Assembly: GCA_023091665.1 (NCBI GenBank)
Contig: JALJCQ010000012.1
Span: forward strand, 3,782,001-3,846,000
Length of the DNA: 64,000 bases
DNA from: Pythium myriotylum
Lineage: Eukaryota > Oomycota > Peronosporomycetes > Pythiales > Pythiaceae
Direction of reading: 5' to 3'
A model generated the notes under the pieces. That model was not told the DNA's origin, did not search any database, and saw nothing but the letters and a program-made list of their open reading frames with translations. The position numbers were made by a program, and so were the translations under genes. This document shows positions 1 to 11,207 of this stretch, piece after piece; within the stretch, counting starts at the first letter, position 1; each line of letters starts with the position of its first letter.

Positions 1-2616
1 CTCGACGTTTTAATCCCCATCTAGTAGAGAAAGGTGGCACGCCCGATTCGCCATCCAGCAAGGGACCCACGCGAAAACAGAACACATGTCGTGAACTCGG
101 TTTCATCCAGAAAACTTTCTTGGAGGAATCGGGTTGACGCCAAGTTGTTCCGTCACGATAAACAGTTTGTGGGTGGAATGAAGTCTCCGCAACGAGGTTT
201 CCGCGGAGAAACAAGGAGCAAAAGTTCTTGTGTTCTCGTTAGCGATCGGCTTTTCCGCATGCGACTTCGACTGCGGTTCTGAATGGGAGTAAAGACTCGA
301 CTGCTGGTCGCTGATATCGTCGGCATGTCGGGATTAATAGAGATTGCGAGAGCTGTCAGCCGCGACGACAAGTAGACCAATCAATACTGGTACATGACCC
401 ATACGTGAGGCCTGGAGAACGTCGTGTGTGGGTTCTGATGGCGCTCTCGTGTTGACAGCACGTTGATTTCGCTCGATGCTGAATTCCACTCCGGCTTTTG
501 CATCTGAGAGGGTCAAACGAAGAATGATGTGAGTGGGAATGTAAAGTGTGCCGATGGAGTTCACAGCGTAGAGCGCTCACCTCGAAGACTCTTTACTTTT
601 CCCAAGAGCAATAGAGTGGTCGAGGTCTGCTCACCCGCCATATGAACTTGCTCGGGTCAGAATGTGGAATGTGTTCATCCTCTTGGGAAAGCAGAAGCGG
701 TCATCAACTGCCGTTCCACACTTTTTTAATCAGAGACCGCCCACTTCTTCATTTCGTGCAGCGACGAGCCACCACCCCATCATCTGTGAAAAGCACGATC
801 GCTGCTGTCGTGGCGGGCATTCAACCTGATTTCTTGCTCGTGGAGAGAGAAGGCCCCAGGAGCAGACAGTGGCCTGCACTTCCATTCGATGTTGCTCTCG
901 TCTGTCGATTCGTTTTCCCAGGCGCTATTTCCCATTGGGGATGCGCCTGAGAGGATTGCACAACATGTTTGACATGCCTGCCTGTTCGGCGACGAAACTC
1001 TCAGCTGAGAGCTCGATCGTTTCAATGATGAGTCCTGCTGGATGGGAGAAGCAATTAGCTTCGCACTTTCTCGAGTTAGCCATTGACGATGGGAGAAGAA
1101 CACTGGAGATGGGCCGTAAACCCACCGCTTCCTCGGATCGATTGGAATAGAGTGGGACTGGTGCATCCCATTCATCCACAATTTAATCAGCCCATCTGCG
1201 TGCGACTCTCCATCTCCAAATGGAGTACTGCACAGAACATCGCAATCAGACCAAGAGACTGCTTTTCTCGCTGCGTTTTGTTTTTATATCATCACGGCAA
1301 ATGCTGCTGGGACATTCGAGTTGTCAAGGAGCTGCTTTCCTTCCCTGGCAAAGGGGCAGTGTGCTGGGACATTCCAGTTGTCAAGGAACTGCTGTCCTTC
1401 CGTGACAGGGAGGCAGCGACCCGTCGAGCTCGGCGACAGGGAGGCTGTGGCCCGTCGAGATGTATGTGGAGGGCGCCACGAGACCGCCTCATATGCGAAC
1501 TGCCTTTGGCGGACAACGGCTGTTGCTCCTTGGTTTCATGAATCCTCGGCGTTTCTTGATATCGGTGAGCTAATTCTTCTCTCGGGCGAAATATATTGAT
1601 GTCACGAGAACATGATCGCAAATATAGAAGTACAAACACGAGGAAATCAGAAACCAAGAGCAATCAATCTCCCCCAGAAAAGTGCGGTATCTCGACTCGA
1701 CACATCAGTCTCTATTGGACAAGTGCCAACTCACTGTGGTGATTGGCTGCTGCGCAGACTTGGCGACCCAGTAGAGTGTAGAAGACCTCGCTGCTGTATT
1801 GGCGCACTCCCCACGGAGGCGTCGGTCTGGCATCAGATCCATTACCAATACGGATCTCGAACTTGCCAGATGTCGCCACCTTCAGTCGTGTTCTTGTCTC
1901 TCTTCGTTCATCTCCTCAGTGGTGTAGAATACCTGGCTCGCCCAAAGCGCTTCCTGGTTTTGGCCTTTCTATGGCAGTGTCGCATATGGTCGGGGATTAA
2001 TGGATAGTGGGACCAAATTTCGAAGTGATGGACTATCTCTCGTTCCATTTAACCCACTTCGCGACTTGGCGTCACCATGAGAAGCCCAGCAAAGCTCGAG
2101 TTGGAAAAGAACGTGTGATTTGTGCTACACTCGAGCATGGCAGCGATGACGGAGCCCTCACATGAAGAGCATGCTCCTAGGGTTTTTCTAACTTGTTCTG
2201 GTCTCCTCCACGGAAGAAGCCTTTTCAAGTGAAGTCTCAATTCTCCAGCTCGTCGTAAAATGACTCGGAACTGAACTGATATGACCTGCTCGTTCTCTAA
2301 TTAAACAGATGTATGGGTCCAACACGGAGACGACATAGTCCATCACCGTTGCAAACGACATGGGAGTACAAGTACCGACTTACCGAAGCCCCAACCTCAC
2401 GCCCAAGGTACACAAGGAACTCTACACCATCTCCGCGCAGCATCTTCCTCTTGAACGTTGGATTAGACGGTATGCAGATCCTCATCACCAACTGGTCCTT
2501 CCTGGAGTCCTTCCTTGACTCGTTCGAGCAAACTGAAGCCACTCACTTTCCAATCTGCCTTCGACCGACCAAGTTCTCAAGTCAAAGCGCCGAACGCAGT
2601 CAAGTCTCTGTCATCA
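1..2616. other. Gene-poor left end
   Basis: No reading frame here shows a recognisable domain, a plausible protein composition or a splice structure that I can defend. Frames on both strands are short and overlap one another. The only structure seen is the degenerate tandem repeat at 1305-1461. The last few hundred bases are presumably the promoter and 5' UTR of the BT1-type transporter that starts at 2617. Confidence 0.5.
1305..1461. repeat. Degenerate tandem repeat, 57-bp period
   Basis: Two imperfect copies of a 57-bp unit start at 1305 and 1362, each beginning TGCTGGGACATTC. A shorter repeated piece around GACAGGGAGGC and CCCGTCGAG follows at about 1405-1461. The period equals 19 codons, so the unit could come from a repeat protein, but no long open frame supports that. 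Confidence 0.6.
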
Positions 2617-4332
2617 ATGGCGACCCTCAACGCTCAGCAGTCCAAGATGGACATTGTTGACCGTGTCTCGTACATCTCGTCCACGGCGCGCGGGAAGGAA
2701 GGCGATGAATACATCCAGGCCAAGACTCCCGGGGTCGGCGACGACATTGAAGGAGGTGCCTTGCGTCTTGGTGGTGCCCCGGATCTCTTCGGCAGGGAAT
2801 GCTTCGGTCTTCTTGCTCAGTACGCCGCTGTCGGTCTTGTCTACGGCACGCTCCCTGGCACGATCTACCCATTCCTTACGCAATACCTCAACATGGAGGG
2901 TACTCAGACTACGTCAGCTCGTGTGCTCGTCAACCTCCCGTGGTCATTCAAGGTTGTCTATGGCATCATCTCGGACTGCTTCCCCATCTTCGGCTACCGC
3001 CGTCGTCCGTACATGGTGATCGGATGGGGTGTGTCGTTTGCGATGCTGCTCACCATGGCTTGCATGAAGACTGGACCGCCCTACTACCCGGACCGCAAGT
3101 ACGCCACTATGAAACCATCTGAGCTCACCGCTGCTGATATCGCCTCGTTCAACGAAGACTCGCGCGACAAAGGAGGAATCTTCATCATCCTCATGATGCT
3201 CACGGCCATTGGATACCTCTGTGCTGACGTCGCGGCCGACGCTGTGGTGTGTGAGTTCGCCCAGCGCGAGCCCGAAGCCATTCGCGGTCGCACGCAGACG
3301 GCCATCTACACGGTGCGCACGATCTTCGTCATTGTGTCGCAGGTCATCTCGGGCTTCTTTTTCAACGGCCGTGAGTACGGAGGTGACTATGATTTCACGC
3401 TCACGTTCCCACAGTTCATGCTCATCCTCGCACTCTTCTTGATCCCGATCATCCCCATCACGTGGTTCTACATCGGCGAGGAGAAGCACCCGGGCGTGCC
3501 ATTCAAGACGTACATCACTGAGTTCTGGGAGCTACTGCAGACGCGTGCCATGTACCAGGTCATCGCGTACAAGTTCTTCTCCGGAGTGCTTGATAACTCG
3601 ATTTGGGTCGCGTCGGACCCTGTTACTGCGTACTGGATCAAGGTCACGAACCTGAACGACAAGCTCCAGAGCATCATCGGCAACGGCATCTTTGCATTGA
3701 CGCTCGTGCTCACGGGCAAGTTCGGTCTCCACTGGAACTGGCGCTACATGTCGATCATCACCATGGTTTCGATTGTTGCCTTGGATGCCGTCGTCACGAT
3801 GCTCAGTGTGTGGGACGTCGTTCGTAGCCAGTGGTTCTGGCTCGGTGTGCCGATCGTCGAGACGGTTCCATCCGGTGTCAACTTTATTATCGGTACCTAC
3901 GTCGTCGTCGAGCTTGCCGGTATGGGCAATGAAGGTGCCGTCTACGGTCTTGTTACCACGGTCTCCAACTTGTCGTCGCCGTTCGCAAGTACCATCTTCA
4001 AGAACATCAACTCGGCCTTCGACGTGACCAACGTCGACGTACAGACCGACTCAAACCATGTGCGATGGGATGTCACCTACACAATCTGGATTAGTTTCGC
4101 TGCCAAGCTCCTCTCGCTTGCGTTCCTTCCTTTGCTCCCCGCCCAGAAGGCGCAGACCCAGGAACTGCGCCGCACCGGTGGTAAGAGCAAGACCATGGGC
4201 GCGATCACGATCGCCTACGTCTTTTTCGCGCTTTGCTGGTCGATCATGACCAATGTCCTCTCCATCTTCCCAGAAACCAAGTGTCTCCGTATCGCTGGTG
4301 GCCGTGGATGCAAGAAGACTTCAGGCAAGTAA
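2617..4332 (+). CDS. BT1-family (folate-biopterin-type) membrane transporter
   Basis: A 571-residue polytopic membrane protein of the BT1/FBT branch of the major facilitator superfamily. The family moves folates, pteridines or related small molecules in trypanosomatids, plants and oomycetes. The N-terminal signature is clear: YGTLPGTIYPF, then WSFK-YG--SD-PIFGYRRRPYM--GW, spanning helices 1-3. About 12 hydrophobic segments can be followed to the C-terminus, with hydrophilic loops after helices 3 and 4. I chose the ATG at 2617 because the frame upstream lacks an ATG and the following residues (MATLNAQQSKMD) look like a normal cytosolic N-terminus. No introns are needed. The substrate cannot be read from sequence. 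It stands apart from the convergent MO25 gene downstream. Confidence 0.9.
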   Translation: MATLNAQQSKMDIVDRVSYISSTARGKEGDEYIQAKTPGVGDDIEGGALRLGGAPDLFGRECFGLLAQYAAVGLVYGTLPGTIYPFLTQYLNMEGTQTTSARVLVNLPWSFKVVYGIISDCFPIFGYRRRPYMVIGWGVSFAMLLTMACMKTGPPYYPDRKYATMKPSELTAADIASFNEDSRDKGGIFIILMMLTAIGYLCADVAADAVVCEFAQREPEAIRGRTQTAIYTVRTIFVIVSQVISGFFFNGREYGGDYDFTLTFPQFMLILALFLIPIIPITWFYIGEEKHPGVPFKTYITEFWELLQTRAMYQVIAYKFFSGVLDNSIWVASDPVTAYWIKVTNLNDKLQSIIGNGIFALTLVLTGKFGLHWNWRYMSIITMVSIVALDAVVTMLSVWDVVRSQWFWLGVPIVETVPSGVNFIIGTYVVVELAGMGNEGAVYGLVTTVSNLSSPFASTIFKNINSAFDVTNVDVQTDSNHVRWDVTYTIWISFAAKLLSLAFLPLLPAQKAQTQELRRTGGKSKTMGAITIAYVFFALCWSIMTNVLSIFPETKCLRIAGGRGCKKTSGK

Positions 4333-4619
4333 GGTTGCTCGGGCGTGTCTGGCGTATTCTCCACTTTTCTACGGGCTTCTTTTGATGTCTTCATTTCCAG
4401 CATAACACATCTAACAATGTGAATCTCAAACGATGCTGTTAGCAAATCAACTTATCATATCATCTTGATTGAATTAGGACCGGTACGTCGAAGTGTCCTG
4501 CATAGCATGATACACGAAACTCGGCAATATCGGGATAAAGTACACATCGGCCAATGCAATATTTCGATACGCGGAGATGTCAAAACAGAGAGGCACTGGT
4601 GATACTCAAACCTAGCAGA

Positions 4620-5897
4620 CTATGCGGCTTCCGAAAGCGTTAGTGTCTCCAGCGTGCGGATTAGCAACGCCTTCTCTTCGATGAACTGCGGATCCTCTGC
4701 ACACATACAACATCGGAACAGTTCAATCACACCGCACTCTAGGAAACAAGTCAGATCGAACGTACCCTTCGAGTTCTGGAAGTTCTTGAGATACGCGATG
4801 AGCTTCTCGCGGTTGTTGAGCAGGATCTGCGAGATCGTGTCGGGTTTTCTCGGGTTCGCCACGAAGACCTTGAAGACATGGAAGGCCTCGAACTGGATGT
4901 TGGCACTCGTGTCACGGAGCAAGTTCATCATCATCTTGAGGTTTTCCTTCTCGCTGAAAGGGGTCCCCACAAATCAATATCCAAGTAGCAGCGCAGCAAC
5001 ATCGAGAGTCACGCACCCAATGTACTTCATCATAATCTCAAAGTTCGATCGATCGAGTAGGATTTCGCCAAGCAGCTTGAGCGACTGTCTCCGCGTCACA
5101 TAGTTCTCTGACACCAACAGCTTGTTGTACCGCGTGAACACCTACCAATCCAGAATCATTTTCATCCATCCGTAACTTGATCACCAAGCCGAGTGTCCTA
5201 ATCAAGACCCCACGGACCTTGTCAAAGTGGCTCGTGAAGAACTGCGAGTTGAGGTCTTTGTGGCGCGTGAGCAGGTCCTTGAACGTCGCGAACGCATCCG
5301 AGCCGACCTCAAAGTTAGGAAAGTGCACGTACACGTCGAAGAACTGTTGTACCACCATATCAGCCACACCCATGAAGTCATCCTCGAAAGCCTTCCCTCC
5401 TCGTCGCGTACCTTCCAGAGATCGTCCGAATAGAGCACACGGCGCGCGATCGACTCATGGCGGATCGACTCGCGCAGCATCGTGCCGCAGTTGAGCGCGA
5501 TCTCGGGCTTCTCGTAGCCGGCGATGAGCGTCGAGAGGATGGTCTCTTCGTTGCCCACGTAGCCTACAAAGCCGCCGAGGTCGCGGCGCATGAGGTTACT
5601 GTAGACCTGCGCAAACTGCTTGCGCGCCTCGAACGGCAGCGTCTCGAGCCCGGACACGAGCGTCGGCACGAGCTGCGAGGAGATGAGCAGCTGTGCGAGC
5701 TGCGCGCACTTGTCGGGGCGAGCTTCCTGGTCGCCTTCGCCGTAGAGCAGCAGCTTCATCTGGCTGAGACGCTTGGTGACTTCGTCCACGGGGTTGCCAT
5801 CCTTGTCCACTTTCTTCGCGGCGCCCGGGCTCGCGAGCGCCTCTTTGAGCAGCTTGACGAGCTGGTCCGGGTTCTTGCGGCGACTGAAGATCGACAT
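4620..5897 (-). CDS. CAB39: MO25/CAB39-like scaffold protein (five exons)
   Basis: Mo25 is an armadillo-like helical scaffold. With STRAD it activates LKB1/STE20-type kinases, so a role in kinase and polarity signalling is likely. The protein starts [21 protein letters not shown] and contains the family landmarks [29 protein letters not shown] and [18 protein letters not shown] placed four GT-AG introns: 5344-5411, 5142-5217, 4954-5016 and 4697-4765 (63-76 nt each). Splicing gives exons 5412-5897, 5218-5343, 5017-5141, 4766-4953 and 4620-4696, totalling 333 residues, close to the usual size of about 340. Every junction joins residues that align with the conserved family order, so the model is well supported. 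The final exon ends in LSEAA. Confidence 0.93.
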
Positions 5898-6988
5898 GCT
5901 GCACGGAGCGGGAAATTGCGCGGCCCGTCGAGCGAGTTAGAGCGCCGCCGCGGTACCGATGGAGAGAGGAGATCGCGCGCTTTCCAACGTACGCGGTGGG
6001 AGAAGTGGCTCGCGCGTGTCGGAGCGAAGAGAGGCCACCGCGCGCGCACTGGATCGAGGCGGTCAGCTGACGTTCACAGCGCGATCGGGAGAGGAGCCCG
6101 ACCAAAGCGAATCCAGTTTCGTCGTGTCAACCACATCAAGTCCCCCGAAGTGGATATTATCCAAACGAGGGTGATATGCGGGACAGTCCAGCTGTCCCTA
6201 AAGTAGGGACGACCCCGTGAGCAGCTACTTTCGCATGATTACCAAGGTTGTCGAGAGGATGGGGATGGAACCACGAGCACCTTCGTTGGCGACGTCCGGC
6301 GCGACGGCTGTGGACACGCAGGACTGTCTCGGGTCAGTGGACACAGCAAGACGTCGACTAGCTCGAGATGGTCTGATTTGATCGAGCGGTGTGCGCGTAG
6401 ATGCCGCATCACAGGCACATTGACGCTCGGTGGGCTCGCGACGTTCTTCATGGTTGAGGTGCGGTGGACGACCTCGCGAGGAGGACAAGCTGCCCGCTGA
6501 CTAATCCAACTGTGCGTCATGCAGCGCGCCAAGCTGCCGCGCCACGACGTCGGCCAGCGCCGGTGGCTGCTGTTCTGCAGCGGCGCATTCGCAGCCGCCG
6601 GCGTGTGGCGAGCGACCACCGGGATGTTCGCGACTGTTGAGCCGTCTTCCGCACAGGATGAGGCAGCAACCAAGTAGAGGAAGGAAGGGAAGATGGGAGG
6701 GGAGATGGAAGAGAACTGATCTGTTGTTAAATAGCCGTTTGGATTACCTTCACTGTGGTCCGAACGAGCTTTTGTATCGTACACCTGCACTCTTCGACCT
6801 TGCTCGCTCGACTGCCTTATTTTCGCTCCCGGGAGAGCGAGAGATTTGGCTTCTCTTCCCTCCTTCGACGCATTGTACACGCTCCCGATGCCGACCGACT
6901 GCTACTGACATGCAGCCGGGCAACGACGCTCTACCCGACGCATGACAACCAACATATAGGTGACATAGTGTGGATACCCCAGCGCTGT
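5898..6988. other. Intergenic region between MO25 and bHLH-PAS genes
   Basis: About 1.1 kb with no supported gene. The part next to 5897 should hold the MO25 promoter, since that gene reads leftward. The part next to 6989 is the 3' flank of the bHLH-PAS gene. Short frames on both strands lack recognisable domains. Confidence 0.5.
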
Positions 6989-8242
6989 TTACGAGAGCGG
7001 GAGCAAGCTGCAGTGCAAGTTTGCTGGCTGGTGCATCTTGTCGTGGATCATCGACACCGAAACGAACACCTACAAAAAAAATAGAACCCATTAGAAGCTG
7101 CGACATGGACAACACCATCTCTTGGAAGAAATCCTCACCTTCCGGTCGCCCGAGTTGGCAAAGTGCCACATCATCTTGCTCTGTGCCGACGCCATCTCGC
7201 ACGAGAGGATCTTGTTGACAAGGTTGTACATCTTTGGTGCATCCATGGCTGTGCACATGGTGTAGAGACTGTGGAGTCGAAGCTCGTCGATATTCTTACA
7301 ACAGAGCTCGAGGAAGAGGCTGTTGGCCTCGACGATCGTGCCGTCAAGCTTGGCCAGGATGCTGGGCATGCTGCTGTTGGAGAAGACATCCTTGTACGTG
7401 GCCGCCGAGCCTTCAATACACTCAACAGGAGGGTACACTGGCTGGCCGCCGGGTGTGCCTGGGTACATGGACGAATCCATGGGGTTCATAGGGAATTGCA
7501 TGTTGGGCATGGAGAGCGCCGGCACGGGCGACGGCATGCTGTCAATCATGAACGAATGGCCCGACTTGTCGGGCGCCGTGATGCTCAGCCGCGGCAAGCC
7601 GTTGGCGTGAGGCGGCGACGAGTCATGTGGATGGCGAGGAGGTCCGCTCGCGTTGGGCCCGCTGCTCGTGGGCGGGCCGTTGTAGTTGTGGGCATCTCCG
7701 CGCGGGATCGCGCCGCCGATCTGGTTCTGCTCGAGCTGGTTGATGTACTCGAGCGTGGCCTGGAGCACGCTGTACTTGTCCTTTTTCGACGACTGGTAAC
7801 CGGCGGCCTCGAGCTTGCCTCGCAGGATGTCAAACTGGTTACTGATCCGAAGGATCCGGCGCTGTTCGCGGAGGTTGTGGCGCTGCTTCTTGTTCATGTC
7901 GACGGACCCGCCGGGCGTGTGCGGCGTCATGGGGAACGGGCTCTCGCAGGACGCGGCATCGCCGTTGGGCGTCGTGATGTTGCTCGAGAGCGGGTTCTGG
8001 TCGATGAGGTTGAGCTTGATGTTCATCATCGGGTACGGCGACGGCTGCTGCTCGACCTTGGGCGAGATGGTGCTGTAGGCGATCTCGAGCGCCGAGTTGC
8101 CGTTGCCCGCGCTGGCGCCGTGGCTGTTGCTCGCGCCGCCGCTCTGGCCGCCGTCGCCGCGCTGGTAGTGGCGGCTCGAACTGCTCGCGGCCGCGCCGCT
8201 GCTGCTGTTCCCCGTGGGCGGCGTCGAGTGTAATGTCGCCAT
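6989..8242 (-). CDS. bHLH-PAS domain transcription-factor-like protein (two exons)
   Basis: Probable nuclear DNA-binding regulator. The ATG at 8242 opens a low-complexity Ser/Gly/Asn-rich N-terminus. At residues 118-172 is a basic helix-loop-helix: basic KQRHNLREQRR, helix 1 with FDILRGKLE, loop with KKDK, helix 2 YSVLQATLEYINQLEQ. A Pro/Ser-rich linker follows, then a PAS-like domain from about residue 280 (SMPSILAKLDGTIVEANSLF). One GT-AG intron at 7070-7138 (69 nt) interrupts the PAS domain. Without splicing the frame runs into unrelated sequence; with it the protein ends MIHDKMHQPANLHCSLLPLS, 394 residues in total. The region upstream of 8242 stays open but has a biased composition typical of a 5' UTR. 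The target genes and any dimerisation partner are unknown. Confidence 0.82.
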
Positions 8243-9913
8243 GGGCGCGGTCAAGTGCGAATGGGTGGCGAGGCGCGTCCTCGAAGGGGAAGAGGGAAGA
8301 GGGGGGGGGGGTCGGGGGGTCGGGATCTCCAGAGAGAGCGAGCGCGAGCAGGAGGAGAAGGGGAGCGCAGAAAGGAGATGACGGCCGGCCGTCGTCCTCG
8401 CTGCCTGACTCAAAGGAGAAAGAGTCCAAATGCTGTTCTCGCGTCTGTATGGAGAAGGGCTTCCCTCTCTCCTCCTCCTCACAGTCACTCCAGGACGGAT
8501 TTTCACAGGCGAGGGCTCCCCCCTTCCTTCCGGAGGGTTTTGGTTGTCTGGTTCTTCTTTCCTCCTAAGAAAAGTACTGGAGTAAACAGCTGGGTGGTTG
8601 GAAGATTGGGGTTGGAAAAAAAAAAACAACAACACCCACACACGCAGACAAACTGGGATAGGGCTACTTCACGAAGTCACCCGACGACGGAAAATCAGGG
8701 CGAGAGGCGTGCCATAAATCCCAGGTGCTGGAAGATCCTTCCATTCCTCTAGTATATCAGTAGGTAGGCACCACCGAGAAGACGCGACATGGGAAGTAAA
8801 CATACTGAATTAGCATCACAAAATGGGATGAAATGGGTCTGATCGGTCAATCATCCCAATCTTCAAAGTGAACAGAAACTGGCGACGCATCCACACCAAT
8901 TCACCAACCCTGGGTGTCTTACTCTCTCTTGCTGCTACTTCAGAGGCATCATAGTCCCCCCCTTTTCCAGAATTTCAATCCGGAGGTTCTTCGAGCGCTC
9001 CATAAAAGGTGAACCAGATCAAACCAACCGAATGGATGGCTTCCACTGCCATCTCACGTGGGGTTCGTTGCTGGACTCGAGTCGTCTCTCACTCCCTATG
9101 ATTCGCGAGTGAGGGGAGACTCTACGTATCAGAGCCCGCCACAGAGCAACATGGTGGTCAGCGATCACGCTCACAGATCTGTATCGTTCCCGCCAACCCA
9201 AAAGCGTTCAGAATCTGCGCAGTCGATTCTGGCCCCGTGGACGAGCGGCTCAAGGAACCCAAGAAAAAAAAACAAAAACCACCGCTGTCCGGCGGTGTCC
9301 GAAGCGTTCCGTTTCCGTCCAGAACACGCACCGCTCTCCGGACGGCGTCGTGGCTGATGGTGGCATCCGCATCCAGAGGAGCTGTCGCAGCGAAAGGCCC
9401 TCACCGAATATTACAACCTTGTAGTCAGTCGAGCCCTGGTCGTTATTTGGGGAAGGATCGCGTGTCACAGCACCACGGCGCCGACGGCAAGAGAGTCCGA
9501 CGCTGGTCACGACGCTGTGAGTTTATTGGCGTTTGACACGCCACGGGGCGTGGGGGGCGTCTCCTCGGGAGCCTTTTGTCGCACCCCCCGCGAGACTACG
9601 AACACGTTCAAGCCATGGAGAGGCCGGACTACTCTCGTCCTCCGCCAACGTTGGCGTGTAACCCATTGGTTATCCATTTGTTTGAGTCATACCCCCCTCC
9701 CTACTCAACCGTGTTTTGCGACTGCGAGGCTTCGGGATCTGATCTCGTCCATGATTGGTTGAAAAGACACCGCATTATCTGACACGATCAGGGTCCTGGA
9801 GTCTCTGAGTCTGAAACAGGGACGCGAAAGGTCACGGACGGTCAGAACGGTCTGTGGATGGCCGAGCGCGCCATCAAGAGCCGGCGTCAGCTCCATCACG
9901 GTCTCTGCGCGAC
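8243..9913. other. Divergent promoter region of bHLH-PAS and RSPH3 genes
   Basis: About 1.7 kb lies between the starts of two divergently read genes. It includes an 11-nt G run near 8301 and purine-rich low-complexity sequence just upstream of the bHLH-PAS start. I found no supported coding sequence. Confidence 0.5.
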
Positions 9914-10996
9914 ATGCAGGCGGGCTACGAGTTCTCGGCGGCCCCTCGGTCTGTCTCAACCAAACGGGCCAAGCCTCCGCGCGATGGCGTCAGGTGCGAC
10001 GGTGGCTGCTGCGAGCGCGTCACATGGCTGAAAAATGCTCATGGATGCGCGTCGCTTTTGGCAGTGAGCGGCCACAGAATCTCATGTTTGATAAGCGAAT
10101 CCACCGCGGCAGTGCGTACGTTTCTAGAGATGTACGTAACGCCTGAGATGCACGCGACTGTCTCTTCTTCTCGTGGCCGATGTGGGGGTGACTGACGTGG
10201 ATTGTTGGCAACACAGGAAACCCCAGAGTCTCCGGCGAGCGAGCTCAGGAAAAAGCCCCAGCGACCTCAAGCGCCGTCGCCGCAGAGGCAACAGCAACAC
10301 CGCCCGTCGACGCCTCCTCCTCTCGATGGGCGCATGCACATGGATATCCAGACGGACAACTACCTCGAAGAGCTGACCGACCGCAACCCTGAAGTCGACG
10401 TGGACACACAGACTGACGCGCTGCTGGACTTGCATCCTCCCGTGTCGTTCGTGCCATTGCCTTCGGGTGTCGATGCATGGACTCAGATTGAAAACGGCGA
10501 CTTGTTTGACTTTGATCTCGAAGTCGAGCCGATCCTGGAAGTACTCGTTGGCAAAACGCTCGAAATCGGAATGCTCGAAGTGCTCGAAGAAGACGAGCTA
10601 CGCGAGATCCGCCACCGCCAGGAGATCTTTGAACAGGCTCGGAATGCAGAACTGGCCGAGGTGCAGCGGCTCGAGGCCGAAGCGAAACGCAAGTACGCCG
10701 AGAAGCAGCGGCGACTGGACGAAGAACAACGTCGACTCGCGGCCCAGGCCGAGCTCGAGGAGAAAGTCGCCGCACGAGCCTACGCAAAGAACTATTTATC
10801 CGACTTGCACACCCAGGTCTTTGACTCGCTCATCGAGACCGGCCACTTCTACGACCCGCTGTACAAAGAGGTCCGTGAAGTCTTCCTGCCAGAGGTCGTT
10901 GAGAATGCATCCGTTATCGCCCACAACACAGACATCGCACGGAAACTCGTCGAAAGCATCATTATGGACACGCTCAAGCGCCGGACCTCGTCGTAG
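9914..10996 (+). CDS. RSPH3: Radial spoke head protein 3 (three exons)
   Basis: RSP3 anchors the radial spoke to the axoneme in motile flagella and acts as a kinase-anchoring protein, so the organism makes flagellated cells (zoospores). Exon 1, 9914-9993, encodes MQAGYEFSAAPRSV. Exon 2, 10065-10131, carries the family hallmark NLMFDKRIHRGSAYV (compare NxMYDRRVVRGNTYA). Exon 3, 10217-10996, holds the DIQTD and DTQTD repeats, WTQIENGDLFDFDLEVEPIL, LVGKTLE, a charged coiled-coil of about 70 residues, and NYLSDLHTQVFDSL. Introns 9994-10064 and 10132-10216 both follow GT-AG and keep frame, giving 308 residues. The N-terminal exons are too short to stand out as open frames; I placed them by family motif. 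Confidence 0.92.
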
Positions 10997-11207
10997 TCCA
11001 TCGGTAGTATCTAGCAATGTGTTAGGAATCTTGGATCTTAGGAAAACCCGAATGTACATTGAGACAAACCCAACGAGCAACCACTTACGAAGAAAACACT
11101 GGCCCGATCACTTATTCCAAGGCCAACAAGCTAGGATCAACATCCGACCACAAGAAGACAATAGAAGTGGTCCTCCCACTCCGATGCAGTTTATTTAGTT
11201 CGCTACC

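Noticed and set aside
780..1181. 133-codon minus-strand frame in the left gene-poor region
   Set aside because: No domain, no paralogue in the window, and overlapping frames of similar length on the other strand.
7163..8233. 356-codon frame opposite the bHLH-PAS gene
   Set aside because: Antisense shadow with very biased composition (Arg, Val, Ala); the opposite strand has clear domains.
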